Below are positions 25,436-34,034 of a stretch of DNA of 64,000 nt, piece after piece. Below the pieces are notes generated by a model. It saw only the letters and a list, made by a program, of their open reading frames with translations, ran no database searches and had not been told where the DNA came from. The DNA comes from Phycisphaerae bacterium (GTDB lineage: Bacteria; Planctomycetota; Phycisphaerae; Phycisphaerales; UBA1924), in the NCBI GenBank assembly GCA_030432255.1, contig JAUIHS010000008.1:1-64000 (forward strand). Direction: 5' to 3'. Each line of letters opens with the position of its first letter. The first letter of the stretch is position 1. The position numbers were made by a program, and so were the translations under genes.

Positions 25436-27430
25436 TCACTTCCCGCCGGACTGTCCTTCCTGTTGCTGATTGTGTTCGCGGTGCGCCTTCATGAGTGCGT
25501 TGATCATGTTCTGGAGTTCAGCGGCCTCGGCTTCTCGTTCGGCGATGGCGCGCTCGGTGGCTCTGCGGACGCTTTCGGCAAGTTCGATCCACCTGTCGCG
25601 GGCCTGGTCGGGAGAGAGCTCCTGGCGGTGGACGGCGCTGCGGAGGTCTTCCATCGCGGCACTGAGATCGGCCTTGATGGCTTCCGTGTTGGCGCGGGTG
25701 GAGTTCATCCGGTCGTAGAGGCCCCGGCGCTCGAGTTCACGCTGGACCTTGAGGGCGCGCTGCTGATTGAGGGCTTCATCGTAGATCGTCTGGGCTCTGA
25801 CGTGTTCGCTGGCGTCAGGGATGAGCTTCGCGAGGTGCTGGTGGAGTTCGACGGCGCGGGCGTGTCCCTCTTCCGGTGAGAGTTCGCCGGCGATCGTGAG
25901 CTCATGGAGGTGCGCGAGCTGGCTTTCGATCATGGTGCGATGAGTTGCGAGTCGGTCTGCCTCATCACGGGCGCGGGCAGCCTGGGAGTGCGGATCGACT
26001 CCGGCGATGTGCTCCCTGATCGTGTGGGTTCTCTGGCGCTGGGCGGCCGCGTGGCTGTGCAGCTTCTCGATGAACGTATCGATCTTCTGCTCGGCGACAC
26101 CGGGGGTGATGAGTCCTTCGCGGACGAGCTCGTGCAGGACCTCGCTCATGGCCTTGATGTGCGCTTCGTCGGAGGCCTCGGCGAAGTTGGTGCGCACGCG
26201 CCGGTTCAGCGGGCTGGCCGCGCGGGCTTCCATGGCGGCGAGTTTCTCTGCGGCTTCGCCGCGGGTCATCACGCCCGCCTTGAGGAGGGCTTCGATCTCG
26301 GCGGTGTGTCGATCGAGTTGAGCCTGGCGTTCGGCGTTCTGCTTGTCGATGCGCGCGAGACGTTCTTCGTGCATCATGCGTTCTGCCTCGCGATCGGCGG
26401 CATCGCGGGCGACGGCTTCGCGCAGGGCTTCGATGACGAGATCCTCTTCGTGGAGTTCGGGGTCGTGGGGTGCCGCGGCGTACGAGATCCCGGCGGCGGC
26501 GATGGCGGTGGTTGCGGCGAGTGCCATGACGCCGCGCCATCCGGAGCGGTGGTTGTCGGCGTTGCGATCGAGGCTGAGGATGCGAGTGATGCGTTGCATG
26601 AGCGGACCTCCGTTGGTAGCGGCGAGTGTGAGTGAGCGTCGGGCGATGCGGTCTGTTTCGAGTTGCGCCAGTGCGCGGGCGAGTTCGTGTGGCTGATGCG
26701 TGACCTGGAGTGCGAGGTCATCGCAGCAGAGTTCGCGTTCCTGCCGGAGTCGTCTTGAGAGCCACCAGGTCACGGGGTGGAAGAAGAGGAGGATCTCGAC
26801 GAGTCCCTGGAGCATGTTGATGAGGTGATCATGTCGCCTGATGTGCCCGAGTTCGTGAGCGAGGACGGCGCGCATCTGTTCGGGCGTCAGCGAAGTGAAG
26901 GCTGATGCGGGAACAAGGACGACGGGTCGGAGCCAGCCGGCGACCATGGGGACATCGGCGAGTCCGCTGCGGAGGAGTCGGACGGTTGGGCTGATGCGCA
27001 GGTCTTCGCGGAGGGCGTGGAAGATACGGAGCCAGCGATCGTCCGGGGCATCGGTGTTCCGTGTGCGCAGGCGGTGGATGCTGATCCACTGGCGAGCGAA
27101 GCGCAACGTGATGATGAAGACGCCGAGGAGCCAGATGCCGGCGATGACGGGTGGGAAGGATGCGGTGGGGGCCGCGACGGCCTCGGTCACGGGCAGCGGT
27201 GCGACGAGTGGGAGTTCAGCGCGGGTGCCGGGGAGGAGTGCGAAGAAGGTGGTGATGAAGGTGAGGAGTGCGGCGGCGAGTGCGGTGATGCAGATGATGC
27301 ATCGCGTGTTGGGATTCTGGTGTCGAAGGGTCCGGAGTGCGGCGGCGGCGATGAGTCCGATGACGGCGCCCTGCCAGATGAAGTGGATGACGGTCCACCC
27401 GGTTGCGTTGAGGAGTGTGTCGGTCGTCAT
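25436..27430 (-). CDS. M56 (BlaR1/MecR1-like) membrane metallopeptidase with long helical C-terminus
   Basis: The 664-residue protein has four membrane helices in its first 310 residues and the zinc peptidase motif HELGH (192-196), with HDH shortly after and a downstream RERELCCDDLAL segment. The C-terminal half (about 330-650) is predicted to be almost entirely charged helix or coiled coil, with repeated LSPEE/LSPDQ-type turns, rather than the penicillin-binding domain of BlaR1. It overlaps the upstream blaI-like gene by four bases (ATGA). By analogy it senses an extracytoplasmic signal and cleaves the BlaI-type repressor. The ligand is probably not a beta-lactam, because the sensor domain differs. 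Confidence 0.88.
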   Translation of the reverse strand: MTTDTLLNATGWTVIHFIWQGAVIGLIAAAALRTLRHQNPNTRCIICITALAAALLTFITTFFALLPGTRAELPLVAPLPVTEAVAAPTASFPPVIAGIWLLGVFIITLRFARQWISIHRLRTRNTDAPDDRWLRIFHALREDLRISPTVRLLRSGLADVPMVAGWLRPVVLVPASAFTSLTPEQMRAVLAHELGHIRRHDHLINMLQGLVEILLFFHPVTWWLSRRLRQERELCCDDLALQVTHQPHELARALAQLETDRIARRSLTLAATNGGPLMQRITRILSLDRNADNHRSGWRGVMALAATTAIAAAGISYAAAPHDPELHEEDLVIEALREAVARDAADREAERMMHEERLARIDKQNAERQAQLDRHTAEIEALLKAGVMTRGEAAEKLAAMEARAASPLNRRVRTNFAEASDEAHIKAMSEVLHELVREGLITPGVAEQKIDTFIEKLHSHAAAQRQRTHTIREHIAGVDPHSQAARARDEADRLATHRTMIESQLAHLHELTIAGELSPEEGHARAVELHQHLAKLIPDASEHVRAQTIYDEALNQQRALKVQRELERRGLYDRMNSTRANTEAIKADLSAAMEDLRSAVHRQELSPDQARDRWIELAESVRRATERAIAEREAEAAELQNMINALMKAHREHNQQQEGQSGGK

Positions 27431-27804
27431 GACTTCTTCTCCTCGAGCCTGTTGAGGAGTTCACGGATCTCCTGGAGTTCCGCCGGGGTGGATTCGCGCA
27501 TGGCGAGTGCCTGCAGGACGAGGTTTCCGGGTGATCCGCTGAAGGCTCGATCGAGGAGATCACGGACGAGCGCCTTCTGGGTCTGTTTCTGCGGCCGCGC
27601 GGCGCGGAAGACCTGCGGTCTGACGGAGCTATCTCGTTCGAGGAGTCCCTTCTCGGTCATGATCTGCATGAGTTTGAGGATGGTGGTGTGTCCGACGTCC
27701 TGCGTGGGTGCGAGGTCGTCGTGGATTTCGCGGACGGTGGCGCGTCCTCTGGCCCAGATGGCGTTGAGGATGGCGAGTTCGGCGTCGGTGGGTTTCTTTG
27801 CCAT
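27427..27804 (-). CDS. BlaI/MecI/CopY-family transcriptional repressor
   Basis: The 125-residue protein has the family's winged helix: PTDAELAILNAIWARGRATVREI, then VGHTTILKLMQIMTEKGLLER. A C-terminal dimerisation helix set follows (LVRDLLDRAFSGSPGNLVLQAL). It heads an operon with the M56 peptidase, and two matching palindromes lie upstream, so autoregulation is likely. Relief of repression would follow cleavage by the M56 partner, as known for BlaI and MecI. The ATG has a GGAG site ten bases upstream. Confidence 0.93.
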   Translation of the reverse strand: MAKKPTDAELAILNAIWARGRATVREIHDDLAPTQDVGHTTILKLMQIMTEKGLLERDSSVRPQVFRAARPQKQTQKALVRDLLDRAFSGSPGNLVLQALAMRESTPAELQEIRELLNRLEEKKS

Positions 27805-27841
27805 CGTGTGCGATCTCCGTGTGTCCTTATCGGGGATCGTA

Positions 27842-27887
27842 TACGAAGGATTTCGTAAATGGAAGGAGAAATACGAAGGTTTTCGTA
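27842..27887. promoter_or_regulatory. Twin palindromic operators upstream of the BlaI-type repressor gene
   Basis: TACGAAGGATTTCGTA (27842-27857) and TACGAAGGTTTTCGTA (27872-27887) differ at one central base. Each is a TACGAA-N4-TTCGTA palindrome, and they are exactly 30 bp apart, about three helical turns. BlaI-family operators are TACA/TGTA-type palindromes, so this is a plausible variant recognised by the adjacent repressor. Confidence 0.75.
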
Positions 27888-27925
27888 GTTGGGGTGTGGT
27901 GGTGGCTGGGGCTGGGCGTCAGGGC

Positions 27926-29767
27926 TCAGGGCCAGGAGCATTCGGGGCAGGAGGCGCCCCAGTTGGCGAGGACTTCGTTGAGGTCGTCGAAGTCCACGAC
28001 CCCGTCGCCGTTGACGTCGCCGTTGAGGCCGGGCGTGACCGATGTGCCCCAGTTGGCGAGGACCTCGTTGAGGTCATCGAAGTCCACGCTCCCGTTGCCG
28101 TCGGCGTCTCCGGGCTGGAGCAGGCCGAGTTGCTTGCCAACGCTGTCCGGGATGCCGTTCTGGTTTACATCGGCGCCGGTAAGTGGTGTGGTGTCGAGGG
28201 CGATGTCGGCGGCGTTGCCGAATCCCGACGGGGTGATGTCCTGAAGACCGGTGCCGTCGAGGTTGGCCCGCCAGAGACGGGTGCCGCTGATGTTGCCGTT
28301 GCGGCCTTCGATGAAGTACATGAGGCCGCGAAGCGGATCGACCTCGATGTCATTGAGTCCGGCGAGTCCGGTGAGGATGGTCTGCACATTGTTGCCGTTG
28401 AGATCACTCCGCTGGATCTCGCCGCTCGTGAGTCCGTCCCAGGTTGTCCAGTAGACGTGTCCGTTCAACGCATCGAGGGCCATGCCGAAGGGGGCTCCGT
28501 TGACGACAGGATCCTGCACGAGGGGCTGGAACCAGAGCGGCGCGTACATGGCCGATTCGTAGATGTCTTCGAAGAAGAAGGCGCTGAAGTACATGGTGTT
28601 GGCGCCGGGGTTGAGGGCCAGGCGAGTGGGTCCGCCGGCGGGGGGTGGACCGAAGTCGACGCGTGTCTCGATGGCGCCCGTGCCATCCATGTTGATCATG
28701 CTGATGTCATTGACCGTGTCGGAGGGGTCGCTCCAGAAGAGCTTCCCCGCGGCGTCATCGACGGCGAGGCCGATGGGCCGGGGGGTCATCGCACCGCAGG
28801 CGATCAGGTCTTCGATGGCGCCTGAGCCATTCATGTTGCCGCGATGCAGTCCGCCATTCTCACCGGGGGGTGTGAAGTTCGCGGTTCCCCAGTAGACCAT
28901 CCCTCCCATCGGATCGAGCGCGATGCAACTGGGGACGGCGTTGTTGCATGCATTGACATCAAAGATGTTCTCGGTGCTGGTGCCATCGAGATTGCATCGG
29001 CGGATACGGGTCTGGCCGTGGTTGTGGGTGATCTCATCGTAGTTCCCCTGGTCGGCCCAGTAGATCTTGGCGCGACCGGAGTTGTCGATGATTTTGAGGT
29101 TGTCGAAGGCAACGTCGTGGGCTGCCTGGAAGTTGTTGTCGGTGCCGGTGTACAGGTGAACAATGAGGTCGTCTGTGGTTGCGTCTGGATCGGTTCGGAT
29201 CAACTGGCCATTGGCATAGAGTGTGATGACTGACCCGACCCGGTTGATCTGGAGTGTCCCGGTGGTTCCGGCGGTTGATGCGTAGACGGATCCGAAGCAG
29301 TTGGACGAGTCATCGAGCCACGCCTTGAAGTTGCGGGCGTACGGGACGCACGGGTCATTCTGCGCGTGGTCATATCGCTCGATCGTGGCGACAAGATCTG
29401 AGGGCTGGGGCGTCGGATTCGGCTTGATGACCTGGAGGCTTGCCCAGCGTCCATCCTGTGTGGGAAGGGGAAAGCTCACGAGCGTGAAGTCGACGCAGAC
29501 CTGGAAGTCGCCGCAGACGACGAACTGTTCCTTGTCGAGCTTGTAAGACGTTCCGCCGTTCGAGTTGGCGGGCTTGTGATGGATGAGTTGGCCGCCGGTT
29601 TCTGTGACGCTGCCACCCGTGGTGTACCGGGTGTCAAGGACGCCATCGGAGAAGCGGTCGACGTAGGGTGGGATGCAGGTCGCGGCGAGTGCGGGGGCGA
29701 TGAGGCATGCCGCGAGCGCACCGGTTGCCATGCGTTGGATGTTGGCATTGATTGACAGGGGATTCAT
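27926..29767 (-). CDS. Secreted protein with YWTD/LDL-receptor-type repeats and two dockerin-like motifs
   Basis: The 613-residue protein has a signal peptide (about 1-28, ending APALA) and a lectin-like N-terminal region (about 30-230, with ITLYANGQLI). A six-bladed propeller follows with YWTD-like repeats (KIYWADQG, MVYWGTAN, KLFWSDPS, HVYWTTWD, LMYFIEGR). Two consecutive calcium-loop motifs come at the C-terminus (GDADGNGSVDFDDLNEVLANWG and GDVNGDGVVDFDDLNEVLANWG, cut here). It ends in Cys-rich CPECSWP. The ATG at 29767 has an AAGGAGT site. A surface location is likely; the ligand is unknown. Confidence 0.85.
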   Translation of the reverse strand: MNPLSINANIQRMATGALAACLIAPALAATCIPPYVDRFSDGVLDTRYTTGGSVTETGGQLIHHKPANSNGGTSYKLDKEQFVVCGDFQVCVDFTLVSFPLPTQDGRWASLQVIKPNPTPQPSDLVATIERYDHAQNDPCVPYARNFKAWLDDSSNCFGSVYASTAGTTGTLQINRVGSVITLYANGQLIRTDPDATTDDLIVHLYTGTDNNFQAAHDVAFDNLKIIDNSGRAKIYWADQGNYDEITHNHGQTRIRRCNLDGTSTENIFDVNACNNAVPSCIALDPMGGMVYWGTANFTPPGENGGLHRGNMNGSGAIEDLIACGAMTPRPIGLAVDDAAGKLFWSDPSDTVNDISMINMDGTGAIETRVDFGPPPAGGPTRLALNPGANTMYFSAFFFEDIYESAMYAPLWFQPLVQDPVVNGAPFGMALDALNGHVYWTTWDGLTSGEIQRSDLNGNNVQTILTGLAGLNDIEVDPLRGLMYFIEGRNGNISGTRLWRANLDGTGLQDITPSGFGNAADIALDTTPLTGADVNQNGIPDSVGKQLGLLQPGDADGNGSVDFDDLNEVLANWGTSVTPGLNGDVNGDGVVDFDDLNEVLANWGASCPECSWP

Positions 29768-29987
29768 GGCTGACTCCTTGGAGTGAAGAAGAAGACTCGC
29801 GTGCACTGTGACCCGCGAGAAATCCGGTGGGAGTCGGACACTGATCTTGAGATTGTTCCTGTTTTGGGGTTTGGGGTTGGGTGCGCGCGTACGTGATCCC
29901 TGGGGTTCCGTCGCACCTATGGTGCTCGGTCACCCCAGGCTGTGGGGATCGTCGACGTTGTTGACGTTCAGGTTGCCCGGGGCTTCC

Positions 29988-30079
29988 GCCCCGGGCTGCG
30001 CCAACGCGCGCCTTTGGCACGCGCGGAGTGTGGGGTTTGTCGACGGTGGATTGAGCGCTGCGTCGCCTTCAAACCTCAA
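29988..30079. repeat. 92-bp direct repeat, left copy (flanks the PEP-CTERM-like gene)
   Basis: About 93% identical and in the same orientation as 31034-31125. It contains the hairpin-rich block CCAACGCGCGCCTTTGG and GGTGGATTGAGCGCTGC. A GC hairpin (CCCGGGGC-TTCC-GCCCCGGG) overlaps its left end. The surrounding gap 29768-30130 holds no gene; its right part is short tandem CCCGCTG-type repeats. Confidence 0.85.
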
Positions 30080-30130
30080 GTTGCCCGCTGCCCGCTGTCC
30101 GCTGCCGGTTTCCCGTTTCCCGTTCCAAGA

Positions 30131-30898
30131 CTACGCCGCGCTGGGACGGGCTTCCCGTCTGCGACGGATGCAGAGTGTGGATGCGAGGATCATGGTGGTT
30201 GCGGCTCCGGGAGTCGGAACGCAGGCCACGAGGTTGCAGTTGAACGTCGCGTTCCAGTGAGCAAAGTGGCCGGGCGGGTTGGTGAGGGCATCGTTGATGT
30301 CCATCGCGTCACCAGCAACGGCCGTGCGCTCGGGGGCCGTGATGAACGAGGCGCCGAGAAGGTTGTCGTACTCCCAACTGAAGCTGCCGATGACACACAG
30401 AGTGTTGGCGGCCCATGCGGGGTCGGTGATGTTATCGACGACGAGGTAGGAGGAGAAGTGGATCTTGCTGTTGACGCCCTGCGGGTCATTGGGTGCGTCG
30501 TACCACGAAGATCTGACGCCTTCGACATGCTGGTTGGGCCATTCGCCCGCGTTGTAGTAGTACGGAATGTTGTCCTCGCCGGGTCCCGGTTGCGGGTCGA
30601 TTGCAGGCAGGTTGCCAAGGAGAGGGTCGTTGGGCTGGGGCACGCCGTTCAGTGTGTACATGGTCTGGATGTTGACCCAGCGGAAGTCATACCACTCATC
30701 GAGGTACGCAAAGCCGTTGCCGAAGGTGAAGGTGGCGTTGACGCTGTTGGCATGCGGTACACCGGTGACGACATTGAGGTCTCCGATGTCGGTCTGAACA
30801 CCATTGACCTGGGCGGTGATGACGGCCGCGTTGGTTGTGGCCGCGACGGCGAGTGCTGCGAAGGCGATGGCGGCGCGTCGGGAGGTGACGTGTTTCAT
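30131..30898 (-). CDS. Exported protein with PEP-CTERM-like sorting signal
   Basis: The 255-residue protein has a signal peptide (about 1-26, ending ATTNA). An all-beta-looking body follows, then the C-terminal tail VPTPGAATTMILASTLCI followed by RRRREARP. A proline-containing VPxPG motif, a short hydrophobic stretch and an arginine cluster define PEP-CTERM-type signals, which exosortase recognises in EPS-forming bacteria; the PTPG form is common in Phycisphaerae. The hydrophobic stretch is short, so efficiency is uncertain. No exosortase gene is in the window. The ATG has an AGGAGA site. The gene lies between 92-bp direct repeats. Confidence 0.75.
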   Translation of the reverse strand: MKHVTSRRAAIAFAALAVAATTNAAVITAQVNGVQTDIGDLNVVTGVPHANSVNATFTFGNGFAYLDEWYDFRWVNIQTMYTLNGVPQPNDPLLGNLPAIDPQPGPGEDNIPYYYNAGEWPNQHVEGVRSSWYDAPNDPQGVNSKIHFSSYLVVDNITDPAWAANTLCVIGSFSWEYDNLLGASFITAPERTAVAGDAMDINDALTNPPGHFAHWNATFNCNLVACVPTPGAATTMILASTLCIRRRREARPSAA

Positions 30899-31033
30899 GG
30901 CGATGTCTCCTGGGGGGTGTGTCTTCCCAGTTATCGCCGCGGCATTTTGACGGGTTGTCGGACAGAGATTTGTGGGATTGGGGAAAAATGGCTCTGGGGG
31001 TAGGGGGCGGGACTGGGTGTGGAGGGTGTTCGC

Positions 31034-31125
31034 GCCCCGGGCTGCGCCAACGCGTGCCGTTGGCACGCGCGGAGTATGGGGTTTGTCGACGGTGGATTGA
31101 GCGCTGCCTCGCCTTCAATCCTCAA
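31034..31125. repeat. 92-bp direct repeat, right copy
   Basis: Six or so differences from the copy at 29988-30079. It is followed (31139-31176) by CCCAGCTCCCAGCTACC-type short tandem repeats. Together with the leader of the PEP-CTERM-like gene these fill the gap 30899-31189; no gene is seen there. Confidence 0.85.
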
Positions 31126-31189
31126 TCTCCCCGCGCCCTGCTCCCAGCTCCCAGCTACCAGCTACCAGCTTCCCCCTCCAAACTCATCC

Positions 31190-32617
31190 CTACGCATACC
31201 GCAGCCACTTGATGAGGCCGGCGAAGGTCGGTGGGGTACCGTACATCAGGACGCCGATGCGGAAGATCTTGGTGGCGGCCCAGACGGTGAAGACCACGCC
31301 TGCGGCGCCGACCATGGGCGCCGTGATGATCTGCCACAGGGGGACCGGGTCGGTGGTCTGGCTCAGGCGCAGAACCATCACGAATGGGGTCGCCGGCGGG
31401 ACGAAACTCATGATCTGGGAAAAGAGACTGTTGGGGCTGTCGGCGATCCAGAACCAGAGGATCAGCGGGAACATCAGCAGCGTCATGATGGGGCCCATCA
31501 GGGACTGCGCTTCGCTGATCTCCGTGACCGCGGAGCCGACCGCGGCCATCAGTGCCGCGAAGAAGAAGTACGCCATCAGGAAGTACAGGATCAACCACGG
31601 AATGATGTTGAGCGGGATGAGCGACATGACGTTCATCTGGTTGGCGGCGAAGATTCCGACGCCGGCGTAGATCAGCAGGATGAGGAGTCCGACGACGCCC
31701 TGTCCGAGGATCTTGCCGGTGAGTAGTTGCATGGGGGAGATGGCGGAGAGGAGCACTTCCATGACCCGGCTGGATTTCTCCTCGATGGTGCTCATGAGGA
31801 GGTATTGTCCGCCGGACATCACGCTGATCCAGATGAGCATCATGAAGACGACGGGGATGATCATGTTGAGTCCGTCGACGGACTCGGTCTCACCGGTCTC
31901 GGTAATGGAGATCTTCTGTGCGGACGGCCACGTGTTGAGTCGCTGGATCTCTTCGGGATCGTAGCCCCGATCGATGAAGCGCTGGTGAGTGACGGCGCGT
32001 CGGACGACTCGTTCGATGTTGTCGGTGACGCTTTCGTCGAGTCCGGGGTCATGTGAGAGGTGGTAGGTGTTTTCGGGGAGGTCGCGTGCGTTGTTGTGTT
32101 GGTCGGGCTGGGGCTGCGATTCGGGTGTGGCGTCGGGATCGGGGACGCGCATGGTGCTCTGGCTGGCGACGACGAAGGCGAGGAGTTCACCGCTTCGGAT
32201 GCGTTCCTTCTGAGCGTCAGGGTCGAAGTCCGCCGGGAGCTCGACGATGGTGATTTCCATGGGGCGTCCGAAGGCGATGCCCATGGCGATCTGCATTTCG
32301 GGTCGGCTGGCGAACTGGGGCGCGACGCGTTCCATCTCCGCCTGCATGGCGGCGGCCTTCGCCTCCTGCTGCGCCTGGATGACCTCGGGGTCGAAGGCGG
32401 CTTCCAGGGCGCGGGCCACGATGCCGCTGTCGGTGGAGTCAGCGACGGCGATCTCTCCGACAATGGCTGACTTCTCGCTGGAGAGCAGGCCGAGGGAGGT
32501 GATGGCGGTGATGCCGCCGAGGATGATCAAGGGGAAGAGGATGACGCCGAAGAAGAAGGCCTTGGTGAGGACGGTGCTCTTGAACTCGCGGCTGGCCGCG
32601 GTGAGGATCTTGATCAT
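31190..32617 (-). CDS. ABC-2 type exporter permease (NatB-like)
   Basis: The 475-residue protein has one N-terminal membrane helix (about 22-46), a large extracytoplasmic domain (about 50-245) and five or six C-terminal helices (from LNMIIPVVFMMLIWISVMS). The ABC-2 coupling segment STIEEKSSRVMEVLLSAISP is present. This layout is that of NatB and related sodium or drug exporters. Its ATG overlaps the stop of the partner ATPase gene by four bases. The substrate cannot be predicted. Confidence 0.88.
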   Translation of the reverse strand: MIKILTAASREFKSTVLTKAFFFGVILFPLIILGGITAITSLGLLSSEKSAIVGEIAVADSTDSGIVARALEAAFDPEVIQAQQEAKAAAMQAEMERVAPQFASRPEMQIAMGIAFGRPMEITIVELPADFDPDAQKERIRSGELLAFVVASQSTMRVPDPDATPESQPQPDQHNNARDLPENTYHLSHDPGLDESVTDNIERVVRRAVTHQRFIDRGYDPEEIQRLNTWPSAQKISITETGETESVDGLNMIIPVVFMMLIWISVMSGGQYLLMSTIEEKSSRVMEVLLSAISPMQLLTGKILGQGVVGLLILLIYAGVGIFAANQMNVMSLIPLNIIPWLILYFLMAYFFFAALMAAVGSAVTEISEAQSLMGPIMTLLMFPLILWFWIADSPNSLFSQIMSFVPPATPFVMVLRLSQTTDPVPLWQIITAPMVGAAGVVFTVWAATKIFRIGVLMYGTPPTFAGLIKWLRYA

Positions 32618-33594
32618 GATGTGCTCCGTTCCATGACGGGTTCGGCCTTGAGGGAGGCGCGGATGACGTCTTCGGAGTCATCGGTGCTGACGAGGTTCAC
32701 GAAGATGTCTTCAAGGGTGGGTCGTCGGAGCTCAACGCGTCGCATGGGGGCGTGATCAAAGAGGCGTTTCATCATGTGCTGCGGGTCGGTGTTGTCATGG
32801 AGATGCACATCGAAGGCGCGATTCTCGAGCATGCTCACGGACCGGACCTGGTCCATGCCTTCGAGTGCCTCGCGCGTGAGGTCGGCGGGGTTGACGGGCT
32901 GGACGATGATGGAGCGGGGATCGAACTCGGCGCGGATGTCATCGATGTGACCATCGAGGATCTTGCGTCCCTGGTTGATCATGAAGATGCGGTTGCAGAG
33001 GGCGTCGGCTTCGTGGAGCACGTGCGTCGAGAAGATAATGGTCTTGCCCGAGCGGTGGAGTTCGTCGAGGAGTTCGCGAAGGAGGCGGACGTTGACGGGG
33101 TCGAGTCCGGAGAAGGGCTCATCGAGGATGATGAGGTCCGGGTTGTGGATGATGGTGGCGACGAACTGGATTTTCTGCTGCATGCCCTTGGAGAGTTCCT
33201 GGCACTTCTTCTTGCGCACATCGGCGAGCCCGATGCGTTCGAGCCAGTCGTCGATCCTGGCCGTGATGTTGCCGCCGGCGACGCCCTTGAGCTTGGCGAT
33301 GTAGAGGAGGAAGTCACCGACCTTCATCTTGCGGTAGACGCCGCGTTCTTCCGGCAGGTAACCGATCCGGTCCTTGGACTCGATCGCGGTCTTCCTGCCG
33401 AGGACGGAGATGTTCCCGGAGTCGGGGAAGAAGATGGACATGACCATGCGGATGGTGGTTGTCTTCCCGGCGCCGTTGGGTCCGAGGAAGCCGCAGAGGC
33501 TTCCCATGGGGACTTCGAGGTCGAGTTCGTTGACGGCCACCTTGTCGCGAAAGCGCTTGGTGACGCCATGTATGCTGATGGCGGCTTCACTCAC
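32614..33594 (-). CDS. ABC-2 type exporter ATP-binding protein (NatA-like)
   Basis: The 326-residue ATPase shows Walker A GPNGAGKTT (about 38-46), Q-loop region IGYLPEERGVYRKM, signature LSKGMQQKIQFV and Walker B LIILDEPFSGLD with the H-loop FSTHVL. The YLPEERG...LSKGM pattern is typical of the NatA/DUF4162 group, and a C-terminal DUF4162-like domain follows residue 220. It starts at GTG behind an AGGA site and is translationally coupled to the permease. Confidence 0.9.
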   Translation of the reverse strand: MSEAAISIHGVTKRFRDKVAVNELDLEVPMGSLCGFLGPNGAGKTTTIRMVMSIFFPDSGNISVLGRKTAIESKDRIGYLPEERGVYRKMKVGDFLLYIAKLKGVAGGNITARIDDWLERIGLADVRKKKCQELSKGMQQKIQFVATIIHNPDLIILDEPFSGLDPVNVRLLRELLDELHRSGKTIIFSTHVLHEADALCNRIFMINQGRKILDGHIDDIRAEFDPRSIIVQPVNPADLTREALEGMDQVRSVSMLENRAFDVHLHDNTDPQHMMKRLFDHAPMRRVELRRPTLEDIFVNLVSTDDSEDVIRASLKAEPVMERSTS

Positions 33595-34034
33595 GTTCCT
33601 GGGCTCCTTCGACAGACACGCGGGAGTGGGAGAGGGCGGGCCTCATGGAGAGCGTGGCGTCGTTGGTGGTCGATGTCTGCCATTTGGGGATAGGGTAGCT
33701 TGTGGCTTCTCGCTTGTGGCTTCTGAGATCCTGGGTGATCGGACGACGGCAGCCGGGAGAAGTCAGGCGATCTCGGCGGTGGATCCTGCCTTTCACAACT
33801 CCGGCAGCTCTCGAAGGTCCGGATACAGCCTCGCCCCAGTGGTGGGAGTCGTATCCGTCTCCGGGCTGTTGCAGCGCGGCCGCCGCGAGCAGTGAGTGAT
33901 TGATGGATAATCCACGAGTCTTCTCATGCGCGACAGGATACGGTCCGGCCCGTCTGGGCACGTGTCCGATCGAGTGCTGTGTGCGACAGGCGCCGCGAGG
34001 GCACGCGCTGTGGCAGGTCCCCGGCCGCGTTTTC
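33595..34034. other. 440-bp interval without a recognised gene
   Basis: The interval lies between the 5' end of the ABC ATPase gene and the 3' end of the FG-GAP protein gene. It holds a short direct repeat (AGCTTGTGGCTTCTCGCTTGTGGCTTCTG, near 33699-33728; each half under 15 bases) and no convincing ORF, RNA or terminator. Confidence 0.5.

Noticed and set aside
27017..28825. Plus-strand ORF of 602 codons spanning several minus-strand genes
   Set aside because: It crosses the M56 gene, the BlaI gene, their operators and the YWTD protein gene; low-complexity Gly/Glu/Asp composition.
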